NCBI RefSeq assembly: GCF_045032955.1
Contig: NZ_JBJFZU010000002.1
Location: 310,001-374,000, forward strand
Direction: 5' to 3'
DNA length: 64,000 bases
DNA from: Ornithinicoccus sp045032955
GTDB lineage: Bacteria > Actinomycetota > Actinomycetes > Actinomycetales > Dermatophilaceae
The notes below the pieces were generated by a model, which ran no database searches, had not been told where the DNA came from, and worked only from the letters and a program-made list of their open reading frames with translations. The stretch's first letter is position 1. Each line of letters begins with the position of its first letter. Below, piece by piece: positions 49,945 through 58,280 of this stretch. Made by a program: the position numbers and the translations under genes.

Positions 49945-51825
49945 ATGTCAGGGAGTGGGGACGCGCGTCGCGGGGGATACGGCGCACGGATGGTGATCGC
50001 GACCATGCTGGCCGGGGGGCTGACGATCACCGGGTCGGTGGCGCAGGCGGACAACGAGCCGGCGCCCGAGGGGCAGGAGAGCACGGGGAGCGAGGCCGTC
50101 GAGGGCGACGGGCAGGGGGAGCAGCAGGCCGACCCGCCCGCCGAGGACCCCGCCCCGGCGCCGCCGCCCAGCTCGATGAGCTCGGTGCCGGTCGAGGGTG
50201 GTGGCGGGTTCGGGACGAACGGTGCCGCCGCCGGGGACGCCGGCTTCGCCGAGCTGCCGGAGGACCCGGCATACCCGGTCCCGGCACCCCCGGTGAACGA
50301 GGACCTGCCCGCCCAGGTCGACGCCGTGACCTCCTACCAGCCGCAGGTGTCCTGCGACCCGGTGGACCGACCGGGCGTGACCGCCTTCGCGCTGCTGCTC
50401 ACCGAGCACTACGGCCGCTCCGCCTACAGCGGTGCGCGCAGCTGCATCGACTACATGAGCTACCACCACGACGGGCGCGGGCTGGACTGGCCGCTGAACG
50501 CCCACGACGCGCACGACCGGCGCATCGGGGACGCCACCGTCGCGTGGCTCACCGAGAACGACGGCGAGATGATGCGCCGCTTCGGCATCGAGTACATCAT
50601 CTGGAACGAGCTCATCTTCCAGAAGGCGGACAACCGCTGGCGCTACTACACCGGCAGCCCGCACACCGACCACATCCACTTCTCCTTCACCTGGGACGGC
50701 GCACAGATGCGCACCTCCTGGTGGACCGGGGTGGCCGTGGTCCGTCCCGACCTCGGGCCGTGCAACCCGGTGGCCCTCGAGTACGCCTCGCTGCACACCT
50801 TCCCGCGCCTGGACGCCTGCGACGACTCCTCGCTCGCGGCGCCGCAGGCAGGCACGGGCCGGGTGCGTCCCGGCGAGTCCGGCGGGGGCGTGTCGATGCT
50901 GCAGGACGTGCTGGGTGTCCCCACCAGCGGGACGCTGGACGAGAGCACCCGCGAGGCGCTCCTCGCCTGGCAGGACGAGCAGGGCATCCCGACCACCGGG
51001 GTCGCGGACGCCCTCACGTATGCCGTGGCCCAGGGCGCCGAGATCGCCGACCTGCCGGAGTCGGCCCTTGCGATGGCGCCGCAGGAGTGGCAGCTCACGG
51101 CCTTCACGCCGTACGTGCGGACCACGCTCACCGAGGGTGACCAAGGTGAGGCGGTGACCGTGCTGCAGGAGGCGCTGGGCGCGGAGCCGGACGGCGACTT
51201 CGGACCGAAGACCGCCGCCGCCCTCGCGGAGTGGGAGGAGAGCGAGCCGATCCTGGCCGCGCAGGCGGCGCGCCGCGGTGACGGACCCGCCGAGGTCACC
51301 CCGCTGACCTGGCTCTACCTCGAGCGGGCGGTGCACCCGACGATCACCCTGCGCGACATCGAGCTCACCGAGGGCAGCCTGGACATCGAGGCGGACCCGG
51401 ACGGCCGGCTGGCCGCCCGGGCCAGCGCCGAGGGCGAGGCGGACAGCCCGTATGCCGGGGGTGCCGTCTCCCGGGTGCAGGAGCTGCTCGGCGTGGAGGC
51501 CGACGGCAGCTACGGGCCGATGACCGTCGAGGCCGTGCGGGCCGTGCAGGAGGCCGCCGAGCTCGAGCCCACCGGCGAGGTCGACGGCCCCACCTGGGTC
51601 GCGCTGGAGGCGCACGCCATCGAGGAGGGCCGTCTGGACGGCGCTCCCGGGTCGGCGGAGCAGCAGGCGCGCGAGAAGGCCGAGAAGGAGGCCGCCGAGG
51701 AGAAGGCGGCGGAGGAGAAGGCCGCGGCCGAGAAGAAGAAGGCCGAGGAGAAGGCGGAGCAGGAGCGCGCGGAGCAGGAGGCGCGTGAGCGGTATGCCGC
51801 GTCCTTGGCGGACGCCAGTCGCTGA
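49945..51825 (+). CDS. Secreted peptidoglycan-associated peptidase with three PG-binding repeats
   Basis: The 626-residue protein has a signal peptide (hydrophobic stretch then GSVAQA), a Pro-rich linker, and a domain with YHHDGRGLDWPL and HTDHIHFSF, a His/Asp/His layout like LAS-type zinc carboxypeptidases. Three PG_binding_1-like repeats follow (VSMLQDVLGVPTSGTLDEST, VTVLQEALGAEPDGDFGPKT, VSRVQELLGVEADGSYGPMT). The last 55 residues are an Ala/Glu/Lys coiled coil. ATG 49945 is chosen; ATG 49990 is an alternative. It probably trims or binds cell wall. Confidence 0.78.
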   Translation: MSGSGDARRGGYGARMVIATMLAGGLTITGSVAQADNEPAPEGQESTGSEAVEGDGQGEQQADPPAEDPAPAPPPSSMSSVPVEGGGGFGTNGAAAGDAGFAELPEDPAYPVPAPPVNEDLPAQVDAVTSYQPQVSCDPVDRPGVTAFALLLTEHYGRSAYSGARSCIDYMSYHHDGRGLDWPLNAHDAHDRRIGDATVAWLTENDGEMMRRFGIEYIIWNELIFQKADNRWRYYTGSPHTDHIHFSFTWDGAQMRTSWWTGVAVVRPDLGPCNPVALEYASLHTFPRLDACDDSSLAAPQAGTGRVRPGESGGGVSMLQDVLGVPTSGTLDESTREALLAWQDEQGIPTTGVADALTYAVAQGAEIADLPESALAMAPQEWQLTAFTPYVRTTLTEGDQGEAVTVLQEALGAEPDGDFGPKTAAALAEWEESEPILAAQAARRGDGPAEVTPLTWLYLERAVHPTITLRDIELTEGSLDIEADPDGRLAARASAEGEADSPYAGGAVSRVQELLGVEADGSYGPMTVEAVRAVQEAAELEPTGEVDGPTWVALEAHAIEEGRLDGAPGSAEQQAREKAEKEAAEEKAAEEKAAAEKKKAEEKAEQERAEQEARERYAASLADASR

Positions 51826-51857
51826 TCCGCCCCCGGCGGAGCGCTAGGGTGCAGACC

Positions 51858-52922
51858 ATGGCGCGTCCGCACATCGCCGCCCTCATCGAGGACTCCGTCC
51901 GCCGTCGGGTCGACGGCTGGCTGCGGCGTCGTGGGTGGTTCGAGCGGGTCTTCGGCTACACCGGTTACGGCTCGCCGGACCGGGCCCGCGTCTTCGCGCG
52001 GGTGCTGCTCTCCCCGCACGAGCCGGAGGAGTCCCGGACGGCGCTGACCCACGTCGAGGACTCGCTGCTCGACATCGCCCAGCGCGGCTGGCGCTTCTTC
52101 CTCACCGCCCCGGCCGTCGACGTCCCGGTCACCGTGCGGCTGGGCGAGGCTCAGGCGCGGGCGACCACCGACCGGGGCGGCTACGTCGACATCGAGGTCC
52201 GCGGTCACGGGCTGCCCCCGGGGTGGCAGGAGGCGCTGGTCGAGGTGGGCAACGGGGACACGCTCACCGTCTCCGTGCTGGTGGTCGACCCCGCGGTCCA
52301 GGTCGGTCTGGTCAGCGACATCGACGACACCGTCATGGTGACCCACCTGCCCCGCATGCTGATCGCGGGCTGGAACACCTTCGTCCGCTCCGAGCAGGTG
52401 CGGCAGGCGGTGGCCGGGATGGGCGCGATGTACCGCTCCCTGCTGGCCGAGTCGCCCGGGATGCCGATCCTCTACCTGTCCACCGGCGCCTGGAACACCG
52501 CGCCGGCGATCACCCGGTTCCTGCGCCGTCACGACTTCCCGGTGGGGCCGATGCTGCTCACCGACTGGGGCCCCACCAACACCGGATGGTTCCGGTCCGG
52601 GCAGAAGCACAAGGAGGAGGAGCTGCGTCGGCTGCGCCACGACTTCCCCGGTATGCGCTGGATCCTGGTCGGCGACGACGGTCAGCACGACCCGGTGATC
52701 TACGGCGAGTTCGCGCAGGAGTTCCCGGAGGCCGTCGAGGCCATCTGCCTGCGAGAGCTGACGCCCGCCGAGCAGGTGCTCTCCAGCGGTCTGCCGGTGG
52801 CCACCGACGAGCTGCTGGGCAAGCGCGTCCAGGTGCCGATGCTCAAGGGCGCGAACGGCTTCAGCCTGCACCAGCTCCTGGTGCGGGCCCGCGCCCGGTC
52901 GGTGCGGGGCAGCGGTGCCTGA
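51858..52922 (+). CDS. App1-family (DUF2183) phosphatidate-phosphatase-like protein, second copy
   Basis: The 354-residue protein shares the layout of the 18.6-kb paralogue: N-terminal beta domain (YTGYGSPDRARVFARVLLSP), then DIDDTVMVTH, YLSTGAWN and LVGDDGQHDPVIYGEFA. TAGGGT ends 7 nt before ATG 51858 (leaderless). Its end overlaps the DNA glycosylase gene by 8 bp. Confidence 0.85.
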   Translation: MARPHIAALIEDSVRRRVDGWLRRRGWFERVFGYTGYGSPDRARVFARVLLSPHEPEESRTALTHVEDSLLDIAQRGWRFFLTAPAVDVPVTVRLGEAQARATTDRGGYVDIEVRGHGLPPGWQEALVEVGNGDTLTVSVLVVDPAVQVGLVSDIDDTVMVTHLPRMLIAGWNTFVRSEQVRQAVAGMGAMYRSLLAESPGMPILYLSTGAWNTAPAITRFLRRHDFPVGPMLLTDWGPTNTGWFRSGQKHKEEELRRLRHDFPGMRWILVGDDGQHDPVIYGEFAQEFPEAVEAICLRELTPAEQVLSSGLPVATDELLGKRVQVPMLKGANGFSLHQLLVRARARSVRGSGA

Positions 52923-53775
52923 GCTGCCGGAGGTCCAGGCGCTCGCCGACTTCCTGCAGGAGCGGGTCTCCGGCCGGGTGGTGACCGACGTCGAGCTCGG
53001 TTCGATCGCGGTGCTCAAGACCTTCGACCCACCCCCGGACGCGCTGGTCGGGGCACCGGTGGACCGGGTGTCCCGGCACGGCAAGTTCCTCGACCTCGAC
53101 GTGGACGGGACCCACCTCGTCTTCCATCTGGCCCGCGCCGGCTGGCTGCGCTGGTACGACCAGGTGCCGGCGACCCGGGTCCGACCCGGCAAGAGCCCGA
53201 TCGCGCTGCGGGTGCGCCTGGACGACGACGCCGGTTTCGACCTCACCGAGGCCGGCACCCGCAAGGGGCTGGCGGCCTACGTGGTCACCGACCCGACCCA
53301 GGTCGCGGGGATCGCCTCGCTGGGTCCGGACCCGCTCGCCGACGGCTTCGACGAGGCCGCGCTGACGGCGCTGCTGGAGGGGCGGCGGACGCAGGTCAAG
53401 GGAGTGCTGCGGGACCAGAGCATCCTGGCCGGCGTGGGCAACGCCTACTCCGACGAGATCCTGCACGCGGCACGGATCTCGCCCTACACGCTCGCGGCCG
53501 CGCTGACGGCGGAGCAGGTGCACACCCTCTACGAGGCGCTGCGGACGACCCTGGAGGCGGCGGTGATGGCCGCCGCCGGGAAGCCGGCCGCCCAGCTCAA
53601 GGACGCCAAGCGGGCCGGGATGAACGTGCACGGACGGGCCGGCGAGGCGTGCCCGGTCTGCGGTGACACCGTGCGCGAGGTGTCCTTCGCGGACTCCTCG
53701 ATGCAGTACTGCCCGACCTGCCAGACCGGCGGCAAGCTGCTCGCCGACCGGCGCATGTCCCGCCTCCTCCGCTGA
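52915..53775 (+). CDS. Fpg/Nei-family DNA glycosylase
   Basis: The 286-residue protein starts at GTG 52915, giving the catalytic N-terminal Pro-Glu (PELPEVQAL). It has the helix-two-turn-helix DQSILAGVGNAYSDEILHAA and a C-terminal zinc finger (CPVCG then YCPTCQTGG). It removes oxidised bases and nicks the strand. Whether it is MutM or Nei is not certain. Confidence 0.92.
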   Translation: MPELPEVQALADFLQERVSGRVVTDVELGSIAVLKTFDPPPDALVGAPVDRVSRHGKFLDLDVDGTHLVFHLARAGWLRWYDQVPATRVRPGKSPIALRVRLDDDAGFDLTEAGTRKGLAAYVVTDPTQVAGIASLGPDPLADGFDEAALTALLEGRRTQVKGVLRDQSILAGVGNAYSDEILHAARISPYTLAAALTAEQVHTLYEALRTTLEAAVMAAAGKPAAQLKDAKRAGMNVHGRAGEACPVCGDTVREVSFADSSMQYCPTCQTGGKLLADRRMSRLLR

Positions 53776-53905
53776 CCGGGCGTCTCGGTTTGCCGGACCG
53801 AGCGTCTTGGATTGCCGGACCGAGCGTCTCGGTTTGCCGGACCGAGCGTCCCGACGTGCCACACCGAGCGTCTCGACGTGCCACACCGAGCGTGCCGGAT
53901 TGCCG
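53774..53905. repeat. Six-unit 22-bp intergenic tandem repeat (array B)
   Basis: Six abutting 22-bp units start at 53774, 53796, 53818, 53840, 53862 and 53884, all containing ACCGRGCGT near the start and TGCCR at the end. They fill the whole gap between the convergent glycosylase and HAD genes. Units 1 and 3 contain ACCGAG/CTCGGT-type short hairpins. There are no unique spacers. Confidence 0.88.
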
Positions 53906-53906
53906 C

Positions 53907-54740
53907 TCAACCGGGCAGCGCGAAGACCTGCCCGCGCCAGCCGAACTCCCGCGCGGCCTCGACGTTGTCGACCCGGTCGTCGGTGAACCGCACCTCGGCC
54001 ACCCCGACCTGACGCCCGAGCCGACGCTCGATCTCGGCATGCGCGACGGCATACGCCTCGGGAGTGGGCTTGGCGAAGCCCAGGTCGTGGGTGTTGAGCA
54101 GCCGCTCGGCCAGGTGGCCGAGCCCGATCCGGTGCAGCTCGTCCGGGACCCGGTCGGTGCCGTTGGTCAGCACGAACAGGGGTATGCCGTCGGCCAGCAG
54201 CTCGTCCACCAGCGCGGTCGTGCGCCGGATCGGCGTCCCGCGGTCCTCCTCCCAGCGGCGCACCGCCGCGGTGACCTGGTCCTGCGGGTGCCCCAGCTCC
54301 AGCAGCCGTGCCTCCAGTGCGGTCAGCCAGCGGGCGTAGGTGGATCGGCCGACGACCATGTCGCGCGCCTCCGGGAGGCCGTAGGCGATGTCCACCATGC
54401 CCAGCTCGGGCAACCCCAGCTCCTGCTCGCTGCGGGTCCGCCCGCCGTCGGCATCGAAGCCGCGCAGCACCCCGTCGAGGTCGAGCACCGCGACGCCGGC
54501 CCGGCGCAGGAAGGAGGCCAACCGCCATACCTGCTCCGGCACCGCCTTGGCCACCAGCACGGCCGCCCGCTCGATCGACACCTCGCCGGCGCGGGTGCCC
54601 ACCGTCACCCGGTCGCGCTCGACCCGCACCAGGGCGCCCAGGGCGTCGGTGGCGCGGCCGTCCTCGGGCAGCCGGTGCCGGACGACCACCCGGGTGCCGA
54701 GCGGAAGGTGGTCCAGGACGGTGTCAGGAGTGGAGGTCAT
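53907..54740 (-). CDS. HAD-family hydrolase with N-terminal SH3-like domain
   Basis: The 277-residue protein begins with a 60-residue SH3-like barrel (GTRVVVRHRLPE then ALVRVERDRVTVGTRAGEV), of the type found before the acetyltransferase domain of Rv0428c-like proteins. A HAD domain follows with VLDLDG (nucleophile Asp), FVLTNGT, GFAKPTPEAY and RFTDDRVDN. The fusion is unusual. TATCGT lies 8 nt before ATG 54740, and an inverted repeat TATCCAG/CTGGATA (54771-54777, 54802-54808) lies in its promoter. Confidence 0.78.
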   Translation of the reverse strand: MTSTPDTVLDHLPLGTRVVVRHRLPEDGRATDALGALVRVERDRVTVGTRAGEVSIERAAVLVAKAVPEQVWRLASFLRRAGVAVLDLDGVLRGFDADGGRTRSEQELGLPELGMVDIAYGLPEARDMVVGRSTYARWLTALEARLLELGHPQDQVTAAVRRWEEDRGTPIRRTTALVDELLADGIPLFVLTNGTDRVPDELHRIGLGHLAERLLNTHDLGFAKPTPEAYAVAHAEIERRLGRQVGVAEVRFTDDRVDNVEAAREFGWRGQVFALPG

Positions 54741-54841
54741 CACCGGTCACGATACCGGTGTCGAGGACCGTATCCAGACATCTACGAAAGAAACTAGAGA
54801 GCTGGATATATACCCATCGTCACCGACGGGACGGCTGGTCC

Positions 54842-55174
54842 TCAGATGACGGTGGCGTCCTGACCGTCCGTGCCGCCGACCATCGGCTTGTCCGCCGAGC
54901 TCCACGCCCGCATGCCGCCGTCGACGTTGACCACGTCGTAGCCCTGCTGCACCAGCCACTGCACGGCCTGGCCCGAGCGGCCGCCGCTGCGGCAGATGAC
55001 GGGCAGCGTGGTGGCGGTCTCGGGGAGCTCGTCGATGCGCGCCGGAAGGTCGCCCAGCGGGACGTGCACGGCGGCGGGGGCGTGCCCGGCGGCCCACTCG
55101 TCGGGCTCGCGGACGTCAAGGACCACGGCGTCGTCGGGGACGTCGGTGACGGCGATGCTGGGAGTCTCGTTCAT
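54842..55174 (-). CDS. Single-domain rhodanese-like protein
   Basis: The 110-residue protein is one rhodanese domain with VLDVREPDEWAAGH and the active-site loop VICRSGGRSG (persulfide Cys). CATAGT ends 7 nt before the ATG (leaderless). It probably carries sulfane sulfur. Confidence 0.9.
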   Translation of the reverse strand: MNETPSIAVTDVPDDAVVLDVREPDEWAAGHAPAAVHVPLGDLPARIDELPETATTLPVICRSGGRSGQAVQWLVQQGYDVVNVDGGMRAWSSADKPMVGGTDGQDATVI

Positions 55175-55316
55175 GGTCCCCACTATGCACCGTGGATGGG
55201 GTGGTGCGGGCCACGCGTCGCACGGTGAGGTATGCACGGGTCCGCGGGTTAGAGTGTTCCGCGGTTGGGATATTGGTTCATATCTCCGGCAGTGGCCGGA
55301 AGGGGAAAGAGACCGC

Positions 55317-56000
55317 ATGACTACCTCTCCCGCGCGTGGAAACGCGCAGAGTTCCCGTCTGCCCACGCGCACCCGGGACAAGCGGCCCGCACTCGCGCTG
55401 CTGGCGCTGCTGCTCGTGCTCGTCGGTGCCCTGGGGAGCGCCCTGCTGGTCTACCGCACCAGCAACCGCACCCAGGTCCTGGTGGCCAACCAGCCCATCT
55501 CGCAGGGGCAGGTGGTCACCGACCAGGACTTCTCGGTCACCGAGATCGCCTTCGACTCCGGCACCCAGGTGGTCACCGCGGACTCGCTGTCCGAGTTCGT
55601 CGGGTCCTACGCCACGAGCAGCATCCCGGAGGGGTCGCTGATCTCGGGACAGATGTTCACCTCGACCGAGCTGGCCCCCGCCGATGCGCAGAAGGTCGGT
55701 GTGGTCGTCGCCTCCCCGGGACGTCCCTCCGACGCCTTCCGGGTCGACGACGTCGTCAGCGTCTTCGCCACCGCGCCGGAGAGCGCGGTGGGTGCCGCCG
55801 AACCGGCCACCGAGCTGGTGAGCGCTGCGCGGGTGGTGGCCGTCGCCCCGACCGTCGACACCCGGGACACGGTGCACGTGACGGTGCTGCTGCCCGCCGA
55901 CACCGCGGCCGAGGTCATCGCCGCCAGCGCCGCGGGCACCGCGGCGCTCACCGTGCTGCCCGCGGACACCTCCCCGGTGGTCGACTGGCGGGGCGAGTGA
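55317..56000 (+). CDS. SAF-domain (CpaB/RcpC-like) pilus assembly protein
   Basis: The 227-residue protein has one N-terminal membrane helix (about residues 24-45), then a SAF domain (VLVANQPISQGQVVTDQDFSV) and a periplasm-side beta-rich region. CpaB-like proteins link the Tad machine to the envelope. AAGGGGAAAGAG lies upstream of the ATG. It is the first gene of the Tad locus, 7 bp before the ATPase-like gene. Confidence 0.82.
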   Translation: MTTSPARGNAQSSRLPTRTRDKRPALALLALLLVLVGALGSALLVYRTSNRTQVLVANQPISQGQVVTDQDFSVTEIAFDSGTQVVTADSLSEFVGSYATSSIPEGSLISGQMFTSTELAPADAQKVGVVVASPGRPSDAFRVDDVVSVFATAPESAVGAAEPATELVSAARVVAVAPTVDTRDTVHVTVLLPADTAAEVIAASAAGTAALTVLPADTSPVVDWRGE

Positions 56001-56007
56001 GGCTCGG

Positions 56008-56925
56008 ATGGCCCTGATCAGCTTCTTCAGCGCCAAGGGGGCGCCGGGTGCCACCAGCACCGCGATGCTGGTGGCGGCCGTGTGGCCGCGCCCGACGGTG
56101 CTCGTCGACGCGGACGGCGCCGGTGGGGACCTGCTGATGCGGCTGCCCGCCGAGTCGGGGGTGTCCCTGACCCAGCATCCGGGGCTGCTGACGCTGCTGC
56201 CGCTGGCCCGGCACGGGCTCGCGCCCGGCGTCGTCCTGGACCACTCGCAGGTGGTCCAGGGTGGGCAACGGGTGCTGGTCGGGCTGGAGACGGCGGAGCA
56301 GGCGGACGCCGCCGCAGCGCTCTGGCCGACCCTGGCCCGCGCCTTCCGGGAGATCCCCGGCACCGACGTGGTCATCGACGCCGGGCAGCTGAGCCCTCGT
56401 GCGGGACAGCTGGCGCTGGCCCAGCGCAGCGACCTGGTGGTCGGGGTGGTCCGGCCGAACCCGGCCAGCGTCATGCACCTGCGGGAGCGGATGGTGGTGC
56501 TCAGGCAGTCCTTCGCGGCGCTGGGGGCGGACGCCCCCCGGGTGGGGGTACTGGCGATCTCGGACGTGCAGCACCCCGAGGAGGCGTCGGCCGCGATCTC
56601 CGCGGTGCGGGCCGAGTCCCCGGACGTCATCGACCTCGGCCAGGTGGCGCACGACCCCCGCGCCGAGCGGATGTTCCACGGGGAACCGGTCGGCCGGCCA
56701 GAGCGCACGATGCTGGTCCGCTCCGGCCGGTCGTTGGTGCAACGGCTGACCGCCGCCCTCGGTCCGGGTCTGGCCCCGCCCCCGCCGGCCAACCGTGCCG
56801 AGGCCAAGGCGCTGGCCAACGGTCAGGTCCCCAGCCACGAGGACCTCCAGGACGAGACGCCGCCGCCGTCGGAGGAGCCCGCCGACCGCTCGACGAAGAA
56901 GCGCACGAAGTGGAGCCTGCGATGA
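56008..56925 (+). CDS. tadZ: TadZ/CpaE-like ParA-family protein
   Basis: The 305-residue protein has a ParA-like start (ISFFSAKGAPGATSTAML) and VLVDADGAGGDLL, and VIDAGQLS as Walker B-like strand. The Walker A is degenerate: GAPGATS has Ala where the second P-loop Lys is normal, though the first signature Lys remains. TadZ proteins place the Tad machine at the pole and often have such changes. Its end overlaps tadA. Confidence 0.8.
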   Translation: MALISFFSAKGAPGATSTAMLVAAVWPRPTVLVDADGAGGDLLMRLPAESGVSLTQHPGLLTLLPLARHGLAPGVVLDHSQVVQGGQRVLVGLETAEQADAAAALWPTLARAFREIPGTDVVIDAGQLSPRAGQLALAQRSDLVVGVVRPNPASVMHLRERMVVLRQSFAALGADAPRVGVLAISDVQHPEEASAAISAVRAESPDVIDLGQVAHDPRAERMFHGEPVGRPERTMLVRSGRSLVQRLTAALGPGLAPPPPANRAEAKALANGQVPSHEDLQDETPPPSEEPADRSTKKRTKWSLR

Positions 56926-58280
56926 GCATGTCCTCGACCGAGATTCTCGCGGGGAGCACCCCGAGCGAGCTCGCCGCGACGAACCAGCTGGTCCGCACGC
57001 TGCGCACCCAGGTGGCGGACCGGCTGAACCAGCAGCGTCGCCGGGACGAGGTGGCCGGACGCACGGCCATGAGCAGCGAGGACGAGCGGCACTTCGCCCG
57101 CTCGCTCATCGTCCAGGTGCTCGAGGACCACGCCACGCTGATGATCAGCGAAGGGCGGGTCCCGCCGACCGCCGAGGAGGAGGAGCGGGTCGCGGCGGCC
57201 ATCCACGCCGCGCTCTTCGGGGTGGGGCGTCTGCAGCCGCTGCTGGAGGACCGGGACGTCGAGAACATCGACATCAACGGCTACGACCGCGTCTTCGTCG
57301 GGTATGCCGACGGCCACGAGGAGCTCGCCGCCCCGGTCGCGGACAGCGACGAGGAGCTGATCGAGCTCATCCAGATCCTGGCGGCCAACGTGGGTCTCAC
57401 CTCGCGGCCGTTCGACTCGGCCAACCCCCAGCTCGACCTGCGGCTGCCGGACGGTTCCCGGCTCTCCGCCGTGATGGGGGTATGCCAGCGCCCCAGCCTG
57501 TCCATCCGTCGGGCCCGCCTGGGTCAGGTGACCCTCGAGGACCTGATGGCCACCGGAACCTTCAGCGAGGACGTGCTGCACTTCCTGCGGGCGGCGGTCT
57601 CGGCCCGCAAGAACATCATGATCGCCGGTGCCACCAACTCCGGCAAGACGACGATGCTGCGCGCGATGGCGGCCGAGATCCCTCCCGAGGAGCGGTTGAT
57701 CACGGTCGAGCGGGCGCTGGAGCTGGGGCTGGACAAGTTCGAGGACCAGCACCCCAACGTGGTCGCCTTCGAGGAGCGACTGCCCAACTCCGAGGGCGTC
57801 GGCGAGGTCGCGATGGCCGAGCTGGTGCGGCGGAGCCTGCGCATGAACCCCTCCCGGGTCATCGTCGGTGAGGTCCTCGGTGACGAGATCGTGACCATGC
57901 TCAACGCGATGAGCCAGGGCAACGACGGCTCGCTGTCGACGATCCACGCCAACTCCTCGATGGAGGTCTTCAACCGCATCGCGACGTATGCCCTGCAGGC
58001 GCAGGAGAACCTCCCGGTCGAGGCGACCCACATGCTCATCGCGGGGTCGATCAACTTCGTCGTCTTCCTGCGCAAGAAGAACGACCACTCCAGCGGTGGC
58101 GGCCTCTCCCGTGGGGTGCAGTCCATCCGGGAGGTCACCGGCATGGACGGCCGGGTGCTCTCCTCCGAGGTCTTCGCGGCCGGCCCCGACGGGGTGGCCC
58201 GGTCCAAGGCGCCGATCGAGTGCATCGACGACCTCGTCCCCTACGGCTACACCCCCACGCCGATGCACCGGTGGGACTGA
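56922..58280 (+). CDS. tadA: TadA/CpaF secretion ATPase
   Basis: The 452-residue ATPase has Walker A GATNSGKTT (about residue 237), the Asp box, Walker B VIVGEVLGDE and STIHANSS. It powers pilin assembly and probably retraction. ATG 56922 overlaps tadZ as ATGA. It lacks no key motif. Confidence 0.93.
   Translation: MSMSSTEILAGSTPSELAATNQLVRTLRTQVADRLNQQRRRDEVAGRTAMSSEDERHFARSLIVQVLEDHATLMISEGRVPPTAEEEERVAAAIHAALFGVGRLQPLLEDRDVENIDINGYDRVFVGYADGHEELAAPVADSDEELIELIQILAANVGLTSRPFDSANPQLDLRLPDGSRLSAVMGVCQRPSLSIRRARLGQVTLEDLMATGTFSEDVLHFLRAAVSARKNIMIAGATNSGKTTMLRAMAAEIPPEERLITVERALELGLDKFEDQHPNVVAFEERLPNSEGVGEVAMAELVRRSLRMNPSRVIVGEVLGDEIVTMLNAMSQGNDGSLSTIHANSSMEVFNRIATYALQAQENLPVEATHMLIAGSINFVVFLRKKNDHSSGGGLSRGVQSIREVTGMDGRVLSSEVFAAGPDGVARSKAPIECIDDLVPYGYTPTPMHRWD

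Noticed and set aside
53774..53905. CRISPR array
   Set aside because: The repeats abut without unique spacers and no cas gene is present. The same holds for the array at 46715-46805.
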